Positions 1 to 7,447 of a DNA stretch of 30,797 nt are shown piece after piece. The DNA comes from a virus. Location: the IMG/VR virus record IMGVR_UViG_3300025030_000327, positions 1 through 30,797 of that record, one strand, 5' to 3'. Numbering within the stretch: position 1 is the first letter of the stretch; the number at the start of each line of letters is the position of its first letter. The notes below the pieces were generated by a model, which had not been told where the DNA came from, made no database searches, and saw nothing but the letters and a program-made list of their open reading frames with translations. A program made the translations under genes and the position numbers.

Positions 1-240
1 GGCCCGTCAGTGCGGTGCAATTGGCCTTTCTGGCACCAATATTTTGTGCCATCGGCATGTTCAATTGCTGGCCCGTCAGTGCGGTGCAATTGGCCTTTTT
101 GATACCATTTTTTTGTGCCATCGGCATGTTCAATTGCTGGCCCGTCGAGACGGTGCAATTGGCCTTTCTGGTACCAATATTTTATGCCATTGGCACGTTC
201 AATTGCTGGCCCGTCAGTGCGATGACATTGGCCTTGCTTA
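1..240. repeat. 69-bp tandem repeat
   Basis: Units begin at 1, 70, 139 and 208, each starting GGCCCGTC on the plus strand, with a period of exactly 69 bp. The first three are nearly identical. The fourth diverges after about 30 bases. They encode the 23-residue repeats of the minus-strand gene, and the array probably continues to the left of the window. Confidence 0.95.
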
Positions 241-296
241 TTGCGCCAAACCTTGTGTCCGTTTTCAATTTTCACTGTGCTTTTGGTGGTTAGCAT
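1..296 (-). CDS. DGPA (MORN-like) repeat protein, 3' end beyond window
   Basis: Read on the minus strand from the ATG at 296, this frame stays open to the window edge, giving 98 codons without a stop. After a short N-terminus the protein is built of 23-residue repeats of the pattern KYWYxKGQLHRxDGPAIEHADGT, seen about three and a half times. This W-Y-x-x-G-x-x-H-R-x-D-G-P-A pattern is a MORN-like repeat I know from phage and giant-virus hypothetical proteins; its function is not established. The opposite strand is also open in two frames because the unit is 69 bp (a multiple of three), but only the minus strand gives the recognisable repeat and it agrees with all neighbours. The gene starts 9 bases after the nucleotidase stop. 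There is no strong Shine-Dalgarno sequence. Total length is unknown. Confidence 0.75.
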   Translation of the reverse strand, partial: MLTTKSTVKIENGHKVWRNKQGQCHRTDGPAIERANGIKYWYQKGQLHRLDGPAIEHADGTKKWYQKGQLHRTDGPAIEHADGTKYWCQKGQLHRTDG

Positions 297-305
297 ATAA
301 TTTAC

Positions 306-878
306 TTACTTTTTTACCAATTCCCACTGTTCATTTATAACTCTAACGCGAGGCCAAACGTCCGAAAAGCTATTTGATGGAGTTTCGTACAAAAACCCAT
401 GGCAATTAAATGTGTCATACGTACACCACCTATTTTGCCATTTCGTTACACTTTCTGGCTTGTCGTCAACAAACATGTCCCCATATACCAAATCTTTTCT
501 TGATGTAATAATCAAGTCTTCTCTACCATCAGCATTATAATGTTTTTTTAACCAATCTCTTCTGGTTGTTTCCCAACCAAAACAATAAGGCCATGGGGCA
601 GTACAAAATATGATTTCATGTCCTTCCGATCTTAATTGATCAACTGTTTTTTGTGATGTTTCTCTGGGGAGAAGATTTGCCCAAAAATCAACTTCACTCA
701 ATAATTTATGAACTTGTTTCATCTCTTCTTCGTTAAAAAGCAAAAATATATCCCAATTCTTTAATGATTCTATTTCTGCCGAAGTTATACCAGGACGAAT
801 TACATCAGCAAGTTGCTGTCCGAAAGAATTAAGCACTTCGTCAACATCTAAAATTATAATCGCTTTATCGGACATCAT
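306..878 (-). CDS. 5'(3')-deoxyribonucleotidase (NT5C-like, HAD superfamily)
   Basis: A 190-residue HAD-fold phosphatase, expected to remove the phosphate from deoxyribonucleoside monophosphates and so adjust nucleotide pools in the infected cell. The HAD motifs are present in order: the DVDEVL nucleophile/acid-base pair at residues 11-16, a TAPWP motif II at 93-97, the motif III lysine at about 128 and the DD of motif IV at 138-139. Length fits the NT5C family. The reading frame extends to a TTG at 881, but I prefer ATG 878 or 875: GGAAAG lies just upstream, and ATG 878 shares one base with the stop of the co-chaperonin gene, which suggests translational coupling. The exact substrate cannot be read from the sequence. 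Confidence 0.8.
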   Translation of the reverse strand: MMSDKAIIILDVDEVLNSFGQQLADVIRPGITSAEIESLKNWDIFLLFNEEEMKQVHKLLSEVDFWANLLPRETSQKTVDQLRSEGHEIIFCTAPWPYCFGWETTRRDWLKKHYNADGREDLIITSRKDLVYGDMFVDDKPESVTKWQNRWCTYDTFNCHGFLYETPSNSFSDVWPRVRVINEQWELVKK

Positions 879-1144
879 CAACTTTCCAAAACACCAACAA
901 CAAACTTTTCTGACACAATCAGAAAATCATCTTTCAATGTTTTAACTTTTTCCAATCCATTTGTTTGAACAACTACTGTTAAATCGTTATTTGAAATTTT
1001 TTCGCAGTCGTTCGACATTCGAACGACCGTAACAACAGTGTATGGACTGAGGTTTTCCATAAACTCCTCTGGTATTAAAGAAGATGCAAAATCATCCTTG
1101 CACTTTTGAACCAGAAGGTATTTGTTTATTGGTCTAAATTTCAT
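878..1144 (-). CDS. GroES-like co-chaperonin
   Basis: An 88-residue protein with the layout of a GroES subunit: an N-terminal strand (KFRPINKYLLVQK), a central stretch where the mobile loop would lie (roughly residues 17-35), a VVTVVRMS strand, and a C-terminal segment DDFLIVSEKFVVGVLE that resembles the end of GroES and of phage-encoded GroES-like proteins. GroES caps GroEL, and phage versions such as T4 gp31 adapt host GroEL for folding capsid or other phage proteins. The mobile-loop sequence is not a clear match, so the GroEL interaction is inferred from the family. It overlaps the start of the nucleotidase gene by one base and its own start overlaps the stop of the 84-residue gene by four bases (ATGA), so the three genes look co-translated. 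Confidence 0.7.
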   Translation of the reverse strand: MKFRPINKYLLVQKCKDDFASSLIPEEFMENLSPYTVVTVVRMSNDCEKISNNDLTVVVQTNGLEKVKTLKDDFLIVSEKFVVGVLES

Positions 1145-1395
1145 TCTGGTATTTCTTTCTTTGAAATATCAAAGATTGTCGACAGATCTTCCATATTTGT
1201 TTTTTGCTTAAGCAAATTAAATGATTTTTTCACCAAATTAAATTCTTCTTTATTCAGCCACCCTTGTTCGATGTAACTTGTTCGAAGTTCTTTTTTCTGT
1301 TCTTGATATGGTGCAATACAGGCGTCAAGCTCCTTCAAACTTCTTATTAGCTTCTCGATTCTTTCTCTTTTTTCTTCATTTATCATAATTGGCAT
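1141..1395 (-). CDS. Small coiled-coil protein, unknown function
   Basis: An 84-residue, charged and probably mostly helical protein. Residues about 7-45 (EKRERIEKLIRSLKELD and following) look like a coiled coil, followed by a second helix around WLNKEEFNLVKKSFNLLKQK. No catalytic motif is visible. The general layout, a coiled coil followed by a short helical segment, recalls small phage DNA-binding proteins of the GapR type, but that is only a topological resemblance. The start at 1395 is supported by AAAGGAAG about eight bases upstream. A second in-frame ATG lies three codons later. Its four-base overlap with the GroES-like gene places it in the same operon. Confidence 0.65.
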   Translation of the reverse strand: MPIMINEEKRERIEKLIRSLKELDACIAPYQEQKKELRTSYIEQGWLNKEEFNLVKKSFNLLKQKTNMEDLSTIFDISKKEIPE

Positions 1396-1427
1396 TTTGT
1401 TTTCTTCCTTTCGTTAATATTCAAAAA

Positions 1428-1721
1428 TTATCGCAACTCTATTTTAGCATTCACCGAAACTCGTTCTTCGCAATTACGAGGACCAGCAGATACAACTATC
1501 CACCAAGTTTTTTCATCTTGTTTGACGGTTTCTAATCTAACATCGTAATTGTTTTTATCAAAAGCCAACCTCGAAATTGATGTTTCTAACATCATACGAG
1601 CACGCGTCAGACTTCCAAATAAACGCATTTTGTCCATATCTTTTGAAATTGGATTTAAAATATTGTGTTGAATATAATCTCTTTCGCCACTTTCCATAAA
1701 AAGCTTTAATTGTGTTGTCAT
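1428..1721 (-). CDS. Unknown 97-residue protein
   Basis: I do not recognise this protein. It has a helical first half (residues 1-55, including MRLFGSLTRARMMLETSISRL) and a beta-rich second half with VRLETVKQDEKTWWIVVSAG, which looks like a small alpha/beta domain. There is no signal peptide, membrane segment or metal-binding motif. The start at 1721 is supported by AAGGGAAA about five bases upstream. A different frame (1558-1779) is also open across its 5' half, but lacks a ribosome binding site and a sensible second half. It sits between the LAGLIDADG-like gene and the small coiled-coil gene. Confidence 0.65.
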   Translation of the reverse strand: MTTQLKLFMESGERDYIQHNILNPISKDMDKMRLFGSLTRARMMLETSISRLAFDKNNYDVRLETVKQDEKTWWIVVSAGPRNCEERVSVNAKIELR

Positions 1722-1780
1722 TTATTTTCCCTTCGGGTCGCAAAGCAACTTTACTAATCATATCAGAATCTTCAACCAAG

Positions 1781-2323
1781 TCAACAAAAATCTTTGCTCG
1801 GTTTTATTCTTTTTGATGGTATCACATCAAGAAATTGATTAAACGAACATTTATCAACTACCAAAACATGTCTGGGGTATGCATTTTCAAATGGAATCAA
1901 CATCGTAGGATGTATTTCACATGTAATTCCAAGCTGTTGTATTACTTTCTGTAAACCCTTCATAAATGTCAAATAATTGTCAATAACAAACAATCTTTTA
2001 TCTAAAGCGCTTCCAATCATATCAAAATAACCAGCCACCAAAGAAGACTGCTGGTAATATTCTACTGAATGAAACTCTTCTGGGAACATCAGATGTGATG
2101 CCTTCCCTGTCGACGGGAATTCTGGAAGAGCATGATTAAATGTTATATGTCTGTTATATGAATCTCTTTCCTCAGAAATTATATTTTCTCTATCTATATT
2201 CTCAACGCAATCTAAAAAATCATAACCAGTTGATATCTTCAATATACTTAAGTTCAATTTTGGCGAAAAAATCGCATGCGCATACATGAGTCCATAAGTG
2301 TAATATTTTTTGTCTAAAATCAA
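1781..2323 (-). CDS. Degenerate LAGLIDADG-like protein
   Basis: About 180 residues if translation begins at the TTG at 2323, directly after the reductase stop. The frame is open up to 2452 but that part overlaps reductase coding sequence, and an ATG lies at 2287. Two segments look like LAGLIDADG helices: YTYGLMYAHAI at residues 8-18 and LVAGYFDMIGS at 95-105. The second is followed by a typical strand-helix segment (NYLTFMKGLQKVIQQLGI). In LAGLIDADG enzymes the penultimate acidic residue of each motif binds metal. Here those positions are His and Ile, so nuclease activity is doubtful. I infer a decayed or repurposed homing endonuclease, possibly from a free-standing or former intein element beside the reductase gene. 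The similarity is read by eye only, and no ribosome binding site clearly decides the start. Confidence 0.5.
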   Translation of the reverse strand: MILDKKYYTYGLMYAHAIFSPKLNLSILKISTGYDFLDCVENIDRENIISEERDSYNRHITFNHALPEFPSTGKASHLMFPEEFHSVEYYQQSSLVAGYFDMIGSALDKRLFVIDNYLTFMKGLQKVIQQLGITCEIHPTMLIPFENAYPRHVLVVDKCSFNQFLDVIPSKRIKPSKDFC

Positions 2324-2324
2324 C

Positions 2325-3980
2325 TCACGAGCCACAAGTTCCGCCTTTTGTAAGCTCACACACGTCACCATATTCGACGTATGTTTGACCAAGATGCTTT
2401 GAAGCCAAAGAATATTTAATTGGAGTGAGCGGTTGTCCTGTACGAGCACCATCGGGATAGCAAGTAATACCTCTGAGATTTGGGAGATATTTTATTAATA
2501 TATTCCCAAATTTTCTCACTGTTCCTTCGTTATTCAATTCAGAACCCCAGGGTGGAAGGTTTATTGTTGAACTGATTGCATGATCAACGTATTGTTGCAC
2601 CCACGCTTGAAACTCTATTCTGCGTTCAACATTTTTTGACAAATCATAAGCATCCTCTATTGAATCTGGATCTAGATTGTTTTTTTCTATTAGACGTTTT
2701 GCAGTTGGGTCTAAAATATATTGATATTCTGTTAGTTCTGGACCTTTTTTATAACGTCTTTTGTATGCCAAACAAAAAACTGGCTCGATGCCTGTTGTAG
2801 TTTCGGCAACGATACCAATTGTTCCAACAGGCGCTATGGCACGTGTTTTGACAGGATGTGACAACTCCCATTTGTCACTATATTGTTTAGCCATTTCAGT
2901 GCTTGTAGCATATATTTGCAAATATTTTTCTAATTCTTCGTCAGGTGCATATTTTTTACCATTATTAAGCAACCATTCATGAAGGCCCATTATACCAAGA
3001 CCCAAGCGCCTGTTTTTTGTTCTGATTTGATCAACTTTTGCATATGGTACATCAGAATATGTTGTTCCCGCCAACAAAAATGCAGTTCCAACTTCAACAA
3101 CTTCTTTCATCTCTTCCAATGAAGATATTCTAGCAAGATTAATGCTACCAAGGTTGCAAATATCTGAATCATCACGGGAGGTTATCTCGCAGCATGCGTT
3201 TCTTAGGGTTTCTCCTTTGTTTTTCCCAACGTCAACAGAAAATCCTGGTTCTCCGCTTTTTAGCATGCCCGAAACTGTTGCCCAATAAACAGATTGTGCA
3301 TGAGAATGCATTAAGTTATTTTCATCGCCAAATGCTTCAAAAAAATCATCATCAAGCTGAACAGATATATTGGTCATATCAAGTGTAGCAGGAAAATTGA
3401 AATCTTTCTTTTTCATTGCCTTGACGTCTTCGGACCAATTTTTAATACCAATATATTTGTGCACATCAGCATGCTTCCAGGAGAGACCAGACCAAATTGC
3501 CGATCGACGAGATCCGCCCTGAACCACACCTCTCCCGACCTCATTTATCATTTGCATCAAAGAAATTGGACCAGTTGCGGTGCCGCCTGTTTTTCTGATT
3601 ATTTTGCCATTTGCACGTACATCAGAATAATCAATTCCTATTCCAGCTCCAGTCATAAGAGCCATAGAGGCTTTTTGCAACAATTCTGACCAACCTTCGC
3701 GGGAATCTTCCGCACGCAGCAAAAGGCAGTTTTGAACTTGATGAAATGGTCTTCCAGAGGCATACAAATAACGTCCACCTGGAATAAACTTTCTATCCCT
3801 TATGAAGACATGAGTTCTCTCTATGAGACTTTTTGAAGCGTGCACAGATTTTAAAACATGTTTTGAAACGCGATATGCAATATTGTTCCAATCTTCTTTG
3901 GAACCGTCTTTCAATTCGTGCGCATAACGTTGCAACATTATCGTTCTAGCAAACTCGCTCATATTTTCATAATCTGACAT
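2325..3980 (-). CDS. nrdJ: Class II (adenosylcobalamin-dependent) ribonucleotide reductase
   Basis: A 551-residue reductase making deoxyribonucleotides for phage replication. Recognisable elements are Cys85 in the QNCLLL segment, the thiyl-radical loop NACCE at 261-265 (NPCGE in most relatives), Cys275 in the DICNLGSINL segment, the phosphate-binding stretch PVGTIGIVAETTTGIEP at 384-400, and a C-terminal pair Cys541/Cys549, as expected for the disulphide-shuttling tail. No class I small subunit is seen in the window, and the compact single chain fits class II (NrdJ). The frame is open to 4013, but I choose ATG 3980: it follows the helicase stop and has GGAGG 11 bases upstream, while the earlier starts lie inside the helicase gene. 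It is shorter than the 739-residue Lactobacillus enzyme. Cobalamin dependence is inferred from the family. Confidence 0.85.
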   Translation of the reverse strand: MSDYENMSEFARTIMLQRYAHELKDGSKEDWNNIAYRVSKHVLKSVHASKSLIERTHVFIRDRKFIPGGRYLYASGRPFHQVQNCLLLRAEDSREGWSELLQKASMALMTGAGIGIDYSDVRANGKIIRKTGGTATGPISLMQMINEVGRGVVQGGSRRSAIWSGLSWKHADVHKYIGIKNWSEDVKAMKKKDFNFPATLDMTNISVQLDDDFFEAFGDENNLMHSHAQSVYWATVSGMLKSGEPGFSVDVGKNKGETLRNACCEITSRDDSDICNLGSINLARISSLEEMKEVVEVGTAFLLAGTTYSDVPYAKVDQIRTKNRRLGLGIMGLHEWLLNNGKKYAPDEELEKYLQIYATSTEMAKQYSDKWELSHPVKTRAIAPVGTIGIVAETTTGIEPVFCLAYKRRYKKGPELTEYQYILDPTAKRLIEKNNLDPDSIEDAYDLSKNVERRIEFQAWVQQYVDHAISSTINLPPWGSELNNEGTVRKFGNILIKYLPNLRGITCYPDGARTGQPLTPIKYSLASKHLGQTYVEYGDVCELTKGGTCGS

Positions 3981-3981
3981 T

Positions 3982-5364
3982 TTACAAATTGCCTCCATTT
4001 TTAAATTTTTCATACTTAACTCTCATTCGTCTTTTGGTTTCTTCCTCGTTAACAAGAGAAACAACATTTTGCTTTGGATCAAATTCGTCCATAACTTTAA
4101 TATCTACCACCGACGTATCCATAAAAATATTGAACGTCATTCCGTCGGGGCCATTTCTATTTTTACAAATCGTAAGCCTCCCAGTATTTCTCGTTTTATC
4201 ATCTTGTGTTCGCGATAAACCAAGCGTTAAATATGCGCCGAAATTCTTATTGAGAGCTTCGGAAGTTTGTTCCATTGTGATAACAGAAGAGCCATAAGAC
4301 CCACGATTTGTTTGCGAAGCTGAAAATCCTGCAACATTTTCTTCTTGGCACATTGTCTCAAACTCGTCATAAGTTTCTCCAATTTCATGTCGCAACTCTT
4401 GACGAACTTTCGACGGCTTCAAAAGGTCTAGATAATCCAATACAATAAGGTCTGGAATAAGACCTTGATTTTTCATTCTAGAAATATGATTTCTAACCGT
4501 TACTATCGATGCAGACTTTTTTGCAAAATGCTTAATAATCAATTGTCCTTTTATATGTTGAATATCACTAATGACATCTTTTTTATTATCTCTTAATTCG
4601 TCAATTGGAATGCCAGTTAAACAAGCGTCAAACCTCAAACCAATTACCTCTGGTGAGAGTTCCAAAGTATAAAAAATAACGTTATAACCCAGCTTAAGCG
4701 CATTGGCGGCAACATGGGTTAAAATCATCGACTTGCCACCACCACTAGAAGCCAATACAATACCATATTCTTTTTTTCCTAAGCCGCCACCAATAAGCTC
4801 ATCGATTTTGTCCCAGCCAGTTGGAATTGGATTTCTTACATTTTCAACATATCGCTTTTCGAAATCTTTAATATAGTCATGGCCATTATCAATTTCTGCG
4901 CCAGCCTTCAAGGCATTGTTTATTACTTTGCTTATTTCATCAAATGAATTTGTTTTTATCAGCGAAGAAGACTTGATCATCGCTTCGGCTAATTTTTGTT
5001 TCCTACAAAAATCTAATGACTCAGTTTTGATAAACTCCGAGTCTCCGATGTTGGATTCGGAAACCATTTTTGCATAGAAATCTCTTATTTGTTTTTTTAG
5101 AATGTCATTTTCTTTTTCCAATGAAGTTCGCAACAAAATTTCAATTGCTTCGCGCGAAGGATGAGTTCTAAATTTGTTTTTATAATCAAAAATTCTATCG
5201 GCAAACACTTGAAGATATTTTAGTTCAAAAAATTCAATATTCAGCACTTCCAACATTCTGTCGGAAAAAACCCTATCCTCTAGAATTAAAAACGCAAGTC
5301 TCTCTTGAAAAGTTTTACCAAATGATGTAAACGACGGTGTTGCAACGACATTTTCTTCGTTCAT
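3982..5364 (-). CDS. DnaB-family replicative helicase (T4 gp41-like)
   Basis: A 460-residue hexameric-type helicase, expected to unwind the replication fork 5'-3' on the lagging strand. The N-terminal helical domain (about 1-160) is followed by a RecA-type ATPase core: PTGWDKIDELIGGGL at 181-195, Walker A ASSGGGKS at 205-212, the TLELSPE segment near 233-239, Walker B LIVLDYLDLL at 306-315, and a QTNR motif at 351-354 followed by a SEALNKNFGA segment. Length matches DnaB and gp41. ATG 5364 has GGAG six bases upstream. The reductase start lies two bases past its stop. I see no separate primase gene and no primase domain fused to it; a primase may lie outside the window. Confidence 0.9.
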   Translation of the reverse strand: MNEENVVATPSFTSFGKTFQERLAFLILEDRVFSDRMLEVLNIEFFELKYLQVFADRIFDYKNKFRTHPSREAIEILLRTSLEKENDILKKQIRDFYAKMVSESNIGDSEFIKTESLDFCRKQKLAEAMIKSSSLIKTNSFDEISKVINNALKAGAEIDNGHDYIKDFEKRYVENVRNPIPTGWDKIDELIGGGLGKKEYGIVLASSGGGKSMILTHVAANALKLGYNVIFYTLELSPEVIGLRFDACLTGIPIDELRDNKKDVISDIQHIKGQLIIKHFAKKSASIVTVRNHISRMKNQGLIPDLIVLDYLDLLKPSKVRQELRHEIGETYDEFETMCQEENVAGFSASQTNRGSYGSSVITMEQTSEALNKNFGAYLTLGLSRTQDDKTRNTGRLTICKNRNGPDGMTFNIFMDTSVVDIKVMDEFDPKQNVVSLVNEEETKRRMRVKYEKFKNGGNL

Positions 5365-5537
5365 GCATTCTCCAAGTTGTTTGTTGATGCTACATTGTTA
5401 ATGACTTTTGGTCAATCCAATTTAGCCAAAAAGGATAGTTTAACTAGTCTCTTTGATGCCGTGTTCTTTGACAATGAATACGAATTAATCTAATATCATT
5501 TATATAAATTAAGAACGACAATAACCGAGCCTGGCAC
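5365..5537. other. Intergenic region upstream of helicase
   Basis: This is the longest gap in the replication module. On the minus strand it holds an AT-rich stretch around 5491-5515 (TTTATATAAATGATATTAG) that could contain a promoter -10 element, with TTGTCG about 17 bases before it. It also holds a weak imperfect hairpin at 5405-5433 (CTTTTGG with CCAAAAAG). No ORF of useful size is present. The helicase Shine-Dalgarno (GGAG) is at its downstream edge. The promoter idea is weak and rests on base composition. Confidence 0.3.
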
Positions 5538-6440
5538 CTATGTGCTATCCAACGAACGATAATCTTTTTCCCAAATATAGACAACTTTAAATCCGTTATC
5601 TTCAAAAGTTTTAATTCTTTCTTTTGTTTCCACCAAAAGCTGTTTCATAGTTTTTTTGTTTATAGGGTTTTTATAATCTGGAGGAAAAGCGGAAGGATTG
5701 CCATGCCAAAAATCTCCCAAAAACTCAAAAATCGTATTAATTTTTTCATCAAAACCGTCAACGATATATAATTTATTATTAATTCTCATCCTCACTTGCC
5801 TTCGTATTATTCCAAGTCCATCTAACCATTTTTGTTCTGGTTTGGAATTATTCCACGTAGGGCATTTGGAGCACCCTCTCCCGCTTAAATGAGAGCGAGG
5901 AGACTGCATGAATTTGCCATGCTTCGGGCAAATTATTCCAACTTTAATTTTATCGCCATTATAAACAACATTAGAATAATTGTAATAAAAATTATGAATT
6001 TTGTTAGCGCCTTCAATAAATTCCGAAAGAGAACTTCTCTTATCTTCATAACTACAATTATTGCAATCGTGACCATTTAAATGGTTGTCTGGTTGTTGTA
6101 AAAAAACTCCGTGCAGTGGGCAAATAATACTAATTTTTGTTTTATTGTTTATATACACTACCAAACTATAATCATAATAAAAACCATGTACCTTGCTTGC
6201 TTCATTTATAAACTCTTGTAGTGTTTTTCTGCACTTGAGACTTCTCTTTTCTATGCCGCATTTTTTACAGCCATAGCCATTTGAATGATCATTGGGACGA
6301 GACTTAAACTCTCCATGAATAGGGCAAATAATACTAATTTTTGTTTTATTGTTTACATACATCTGACCAGGTATAAAATAAAAATTTCCATACAGTTCGA
6401 TAGATTTTTTTCTCAAATTTATTATTTTTTGTTCTATCAT
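5538..6440 (-). CDS. EDxHD (Vsr-like) homing endonuclease with three zinc repeats
   Basis: A 300-residue free-standing homing endonuclease. Three repeats of about 55-60 residues (approx. 10-62, 75-130 and 138-193) each carry an IICPxHGxF segment and a later GxxCxxC, which gives a CxxH/CxxC zinc site. These repeats, often written as YDYS...CPxHGxFxQxPxxH, are common in phage endonucleases and are thought to bind DNA. The C-terminal 100 residues form a Vsr-like nuclease: SKPEQKWLDGLGI, YIVDGFDEKINTIFEFLGDFWHGNP and KTFEDNGFKVVYIWEKDY, with the acidic residues and the His of the EDxHD family. It lies between exonuclease and helicase genes and probably cuts homologous DNA there in endonuclease-free relatives. 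Start ATG 6440 lies five bases after the exonuclease stop. Confidence 0.85.
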   Translation of the reverse strand: MIEQKIINLRKKSIELYGNFYFIPGQMYVNNKTKISIICPIHGEFKSRPNDHSNGYGCKKCGIEKRSLKCRKTLQEFINEASKVHGFYYDYSLVVYINNKTKISIICPLHGVFLQQPDNHLNGHDCNNCSYEDKRSSLSEFIEGANKIHNFYYNYSNVVYNGDKIKVGIICPKHGKFMQSPRSHLSGRGCSKCPTWNNSKPEQKWLDGLGIIRRQVRMRINNKLYIVDGFDEKINTIFEFLGDFWHGNPSAFPPDYKNPINKKTMKQLLVETKERIKTFEDNGFKVVYIWEKDYRSLDST

Positions 6441-6445
6441 TAATT

Positions 6446-7429
6446 TTACTTTTTTCCGTTTTCTGCAACAATGAATCTAAAAGTTTGAAAAATATTTTCC
6501 CAATTATAATCAGCAAATCCATCCAACATCATTTTTGAAATTATCAATGTTTGATTAAATGTTGGAACATAATTTTCAACAATATTTTTGACAGCAAAAT
6601 GTGCTTGCGGCGACATAGAAGGATGATAAAGTTGCATCATTTTATAGTTCAATAATATTTTTTCTTTTGATTCCAACACACGATCATAAACTGTGACTTT
6701 ACCTTTGTGCTCTTCAGCATATTGCATTATGTCGTTAATGTCGCATTCTTTTTTATCAGCCATAAAAGGGAATCTTTTCGCAACTGTTGGCAACCCAACT
6801 CCTTTGACTCCGTTGAGGTTGTCAGAATCGTCTCCAGACAATGCACGTGCAAAAGCAAAATTATTTGGATGTATACCAAATTTTTCAACTATTCTTTTCA
6901 CATTCATAATTTCACTTTGCATTGGCCGATATAATAATACTTCATCATTGCACAACTGAAAAAAATCTTTATCACTTGAAACAATTATTTTTAGCATCCC
7001 ACTAAATTGTGGTAATTTGCAAACATAAGCAATCAAGTCGTCAGCTTCAACATTGTCTTGGCGAAGCTGGACAACTGGCATTTCATTCAGATAAGAAATC
7101 AGCCTGCACATTTGATCCATTTTGTTTTGTTGCTCATCGTTTTCTGAAAGCAACCTAACAGAACGATTTAGCCTTGACGGAGTGCGACCGCTTTTGTAAT
7201 CTGCATTAAGACGTTTACGTCTTTTAGAGCCGCCTTCACCGTCCCAAACAAGAATAATTTCATGAACAGGGTGCATTTCTTTAGATATTTTTTGAAGGCT
7301 TTGTAATAGGCCTTTTACGGCTCCGCAAGGAAGGCCATCAGCACACAATGAAGGGTTTGCGATATAATTTCTCAAAAACAAATTTAAAGCATCAACAACT
7401 AGAACGCGTTTTTTAGGATTTGTGGTCAT
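6446..7429 (-). CDS. 5'-3' exonuclease / RNase H (FEN-like)
   Basis: A 327-residue structure-specific nuclease similar to T4 RNase H, expected to remove RNA primers and 5' flaps during lagging-strand maturation. Metal-binding acids are in place: Asp13 (VVDALNLFLR), Asp63 (LVWDGEGGSKRRKRLNADYKSG), the EADD cluster at 128-131, and Asp153/Asp155 in SSDKDFF. Next come GDDSDN at 199-204 and the helix-3-turn-helix GVKGVGLPTVAKRF at 207-220. T4 RNase H is 305 residues, so length fits. Two homing endonuclease genes flank it, the HNH gene upstream and the EDxHD gene downstream. The Shine-Dalgarno sequence is weak, but ATG 7429 is the only sensible start. Confidence 0.88.
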   Translation of the reverse strand: MTTNPKKRVLVVDALNLFLRNYIANPSLCADGLPCGAVKGLLQSLQKISKEMHPVHEIILVWDGEGGSKRRKRLNADYKSGRTPSRLNRSVRLLSENDEQQNKMDQMCRLISYLNEMPVVQLRQDNVEADDLIAYVCKLPQFSGMLKIIVSSDKDFFQLCNDEVLLYRPMQSEIMNVKRIVEKFGIHPNNFAFARALSGDDSDNLNGVKGVGLPTVAKRFPFMADKKECDINDIMQYAEEHKGKVTVYDRVLESKEKILLNYKMMQLYHPSMSPQAHFAVKNIVENYVPTFNQTLIISKMMLDGFADYNWENIFQTFRFIVAENGKK

Positions 7430-7447
7430 TTATGGTTACTTTTGTAG

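Noticed and set aside
15-340. Plus-strand ORFs with a repeating QLAFLxPIFCAIGMFNCWPV pattern.
   Set aside because: They are antisense shadows of the 69-bp repeat; the minus strand gives the known DGPA repeat and agrees with every neighbouring gene.
1558-1779. Minus-strand ORF of 73 codons overlapping the 97-residue gene.
   Set aside because: The overlap is almost complete, the partner frame has a good Shine-Dalgarno and balanced composition, and only the first 25 residues look protein-like.
2325-3980. An intein inside the ribonucleotide reductase gene.
   Set aside because: The reductase motifs run without interruption through to the C-terminal cysteine pair; the LAGLIDADG-like sequence is a separate downstream frame.
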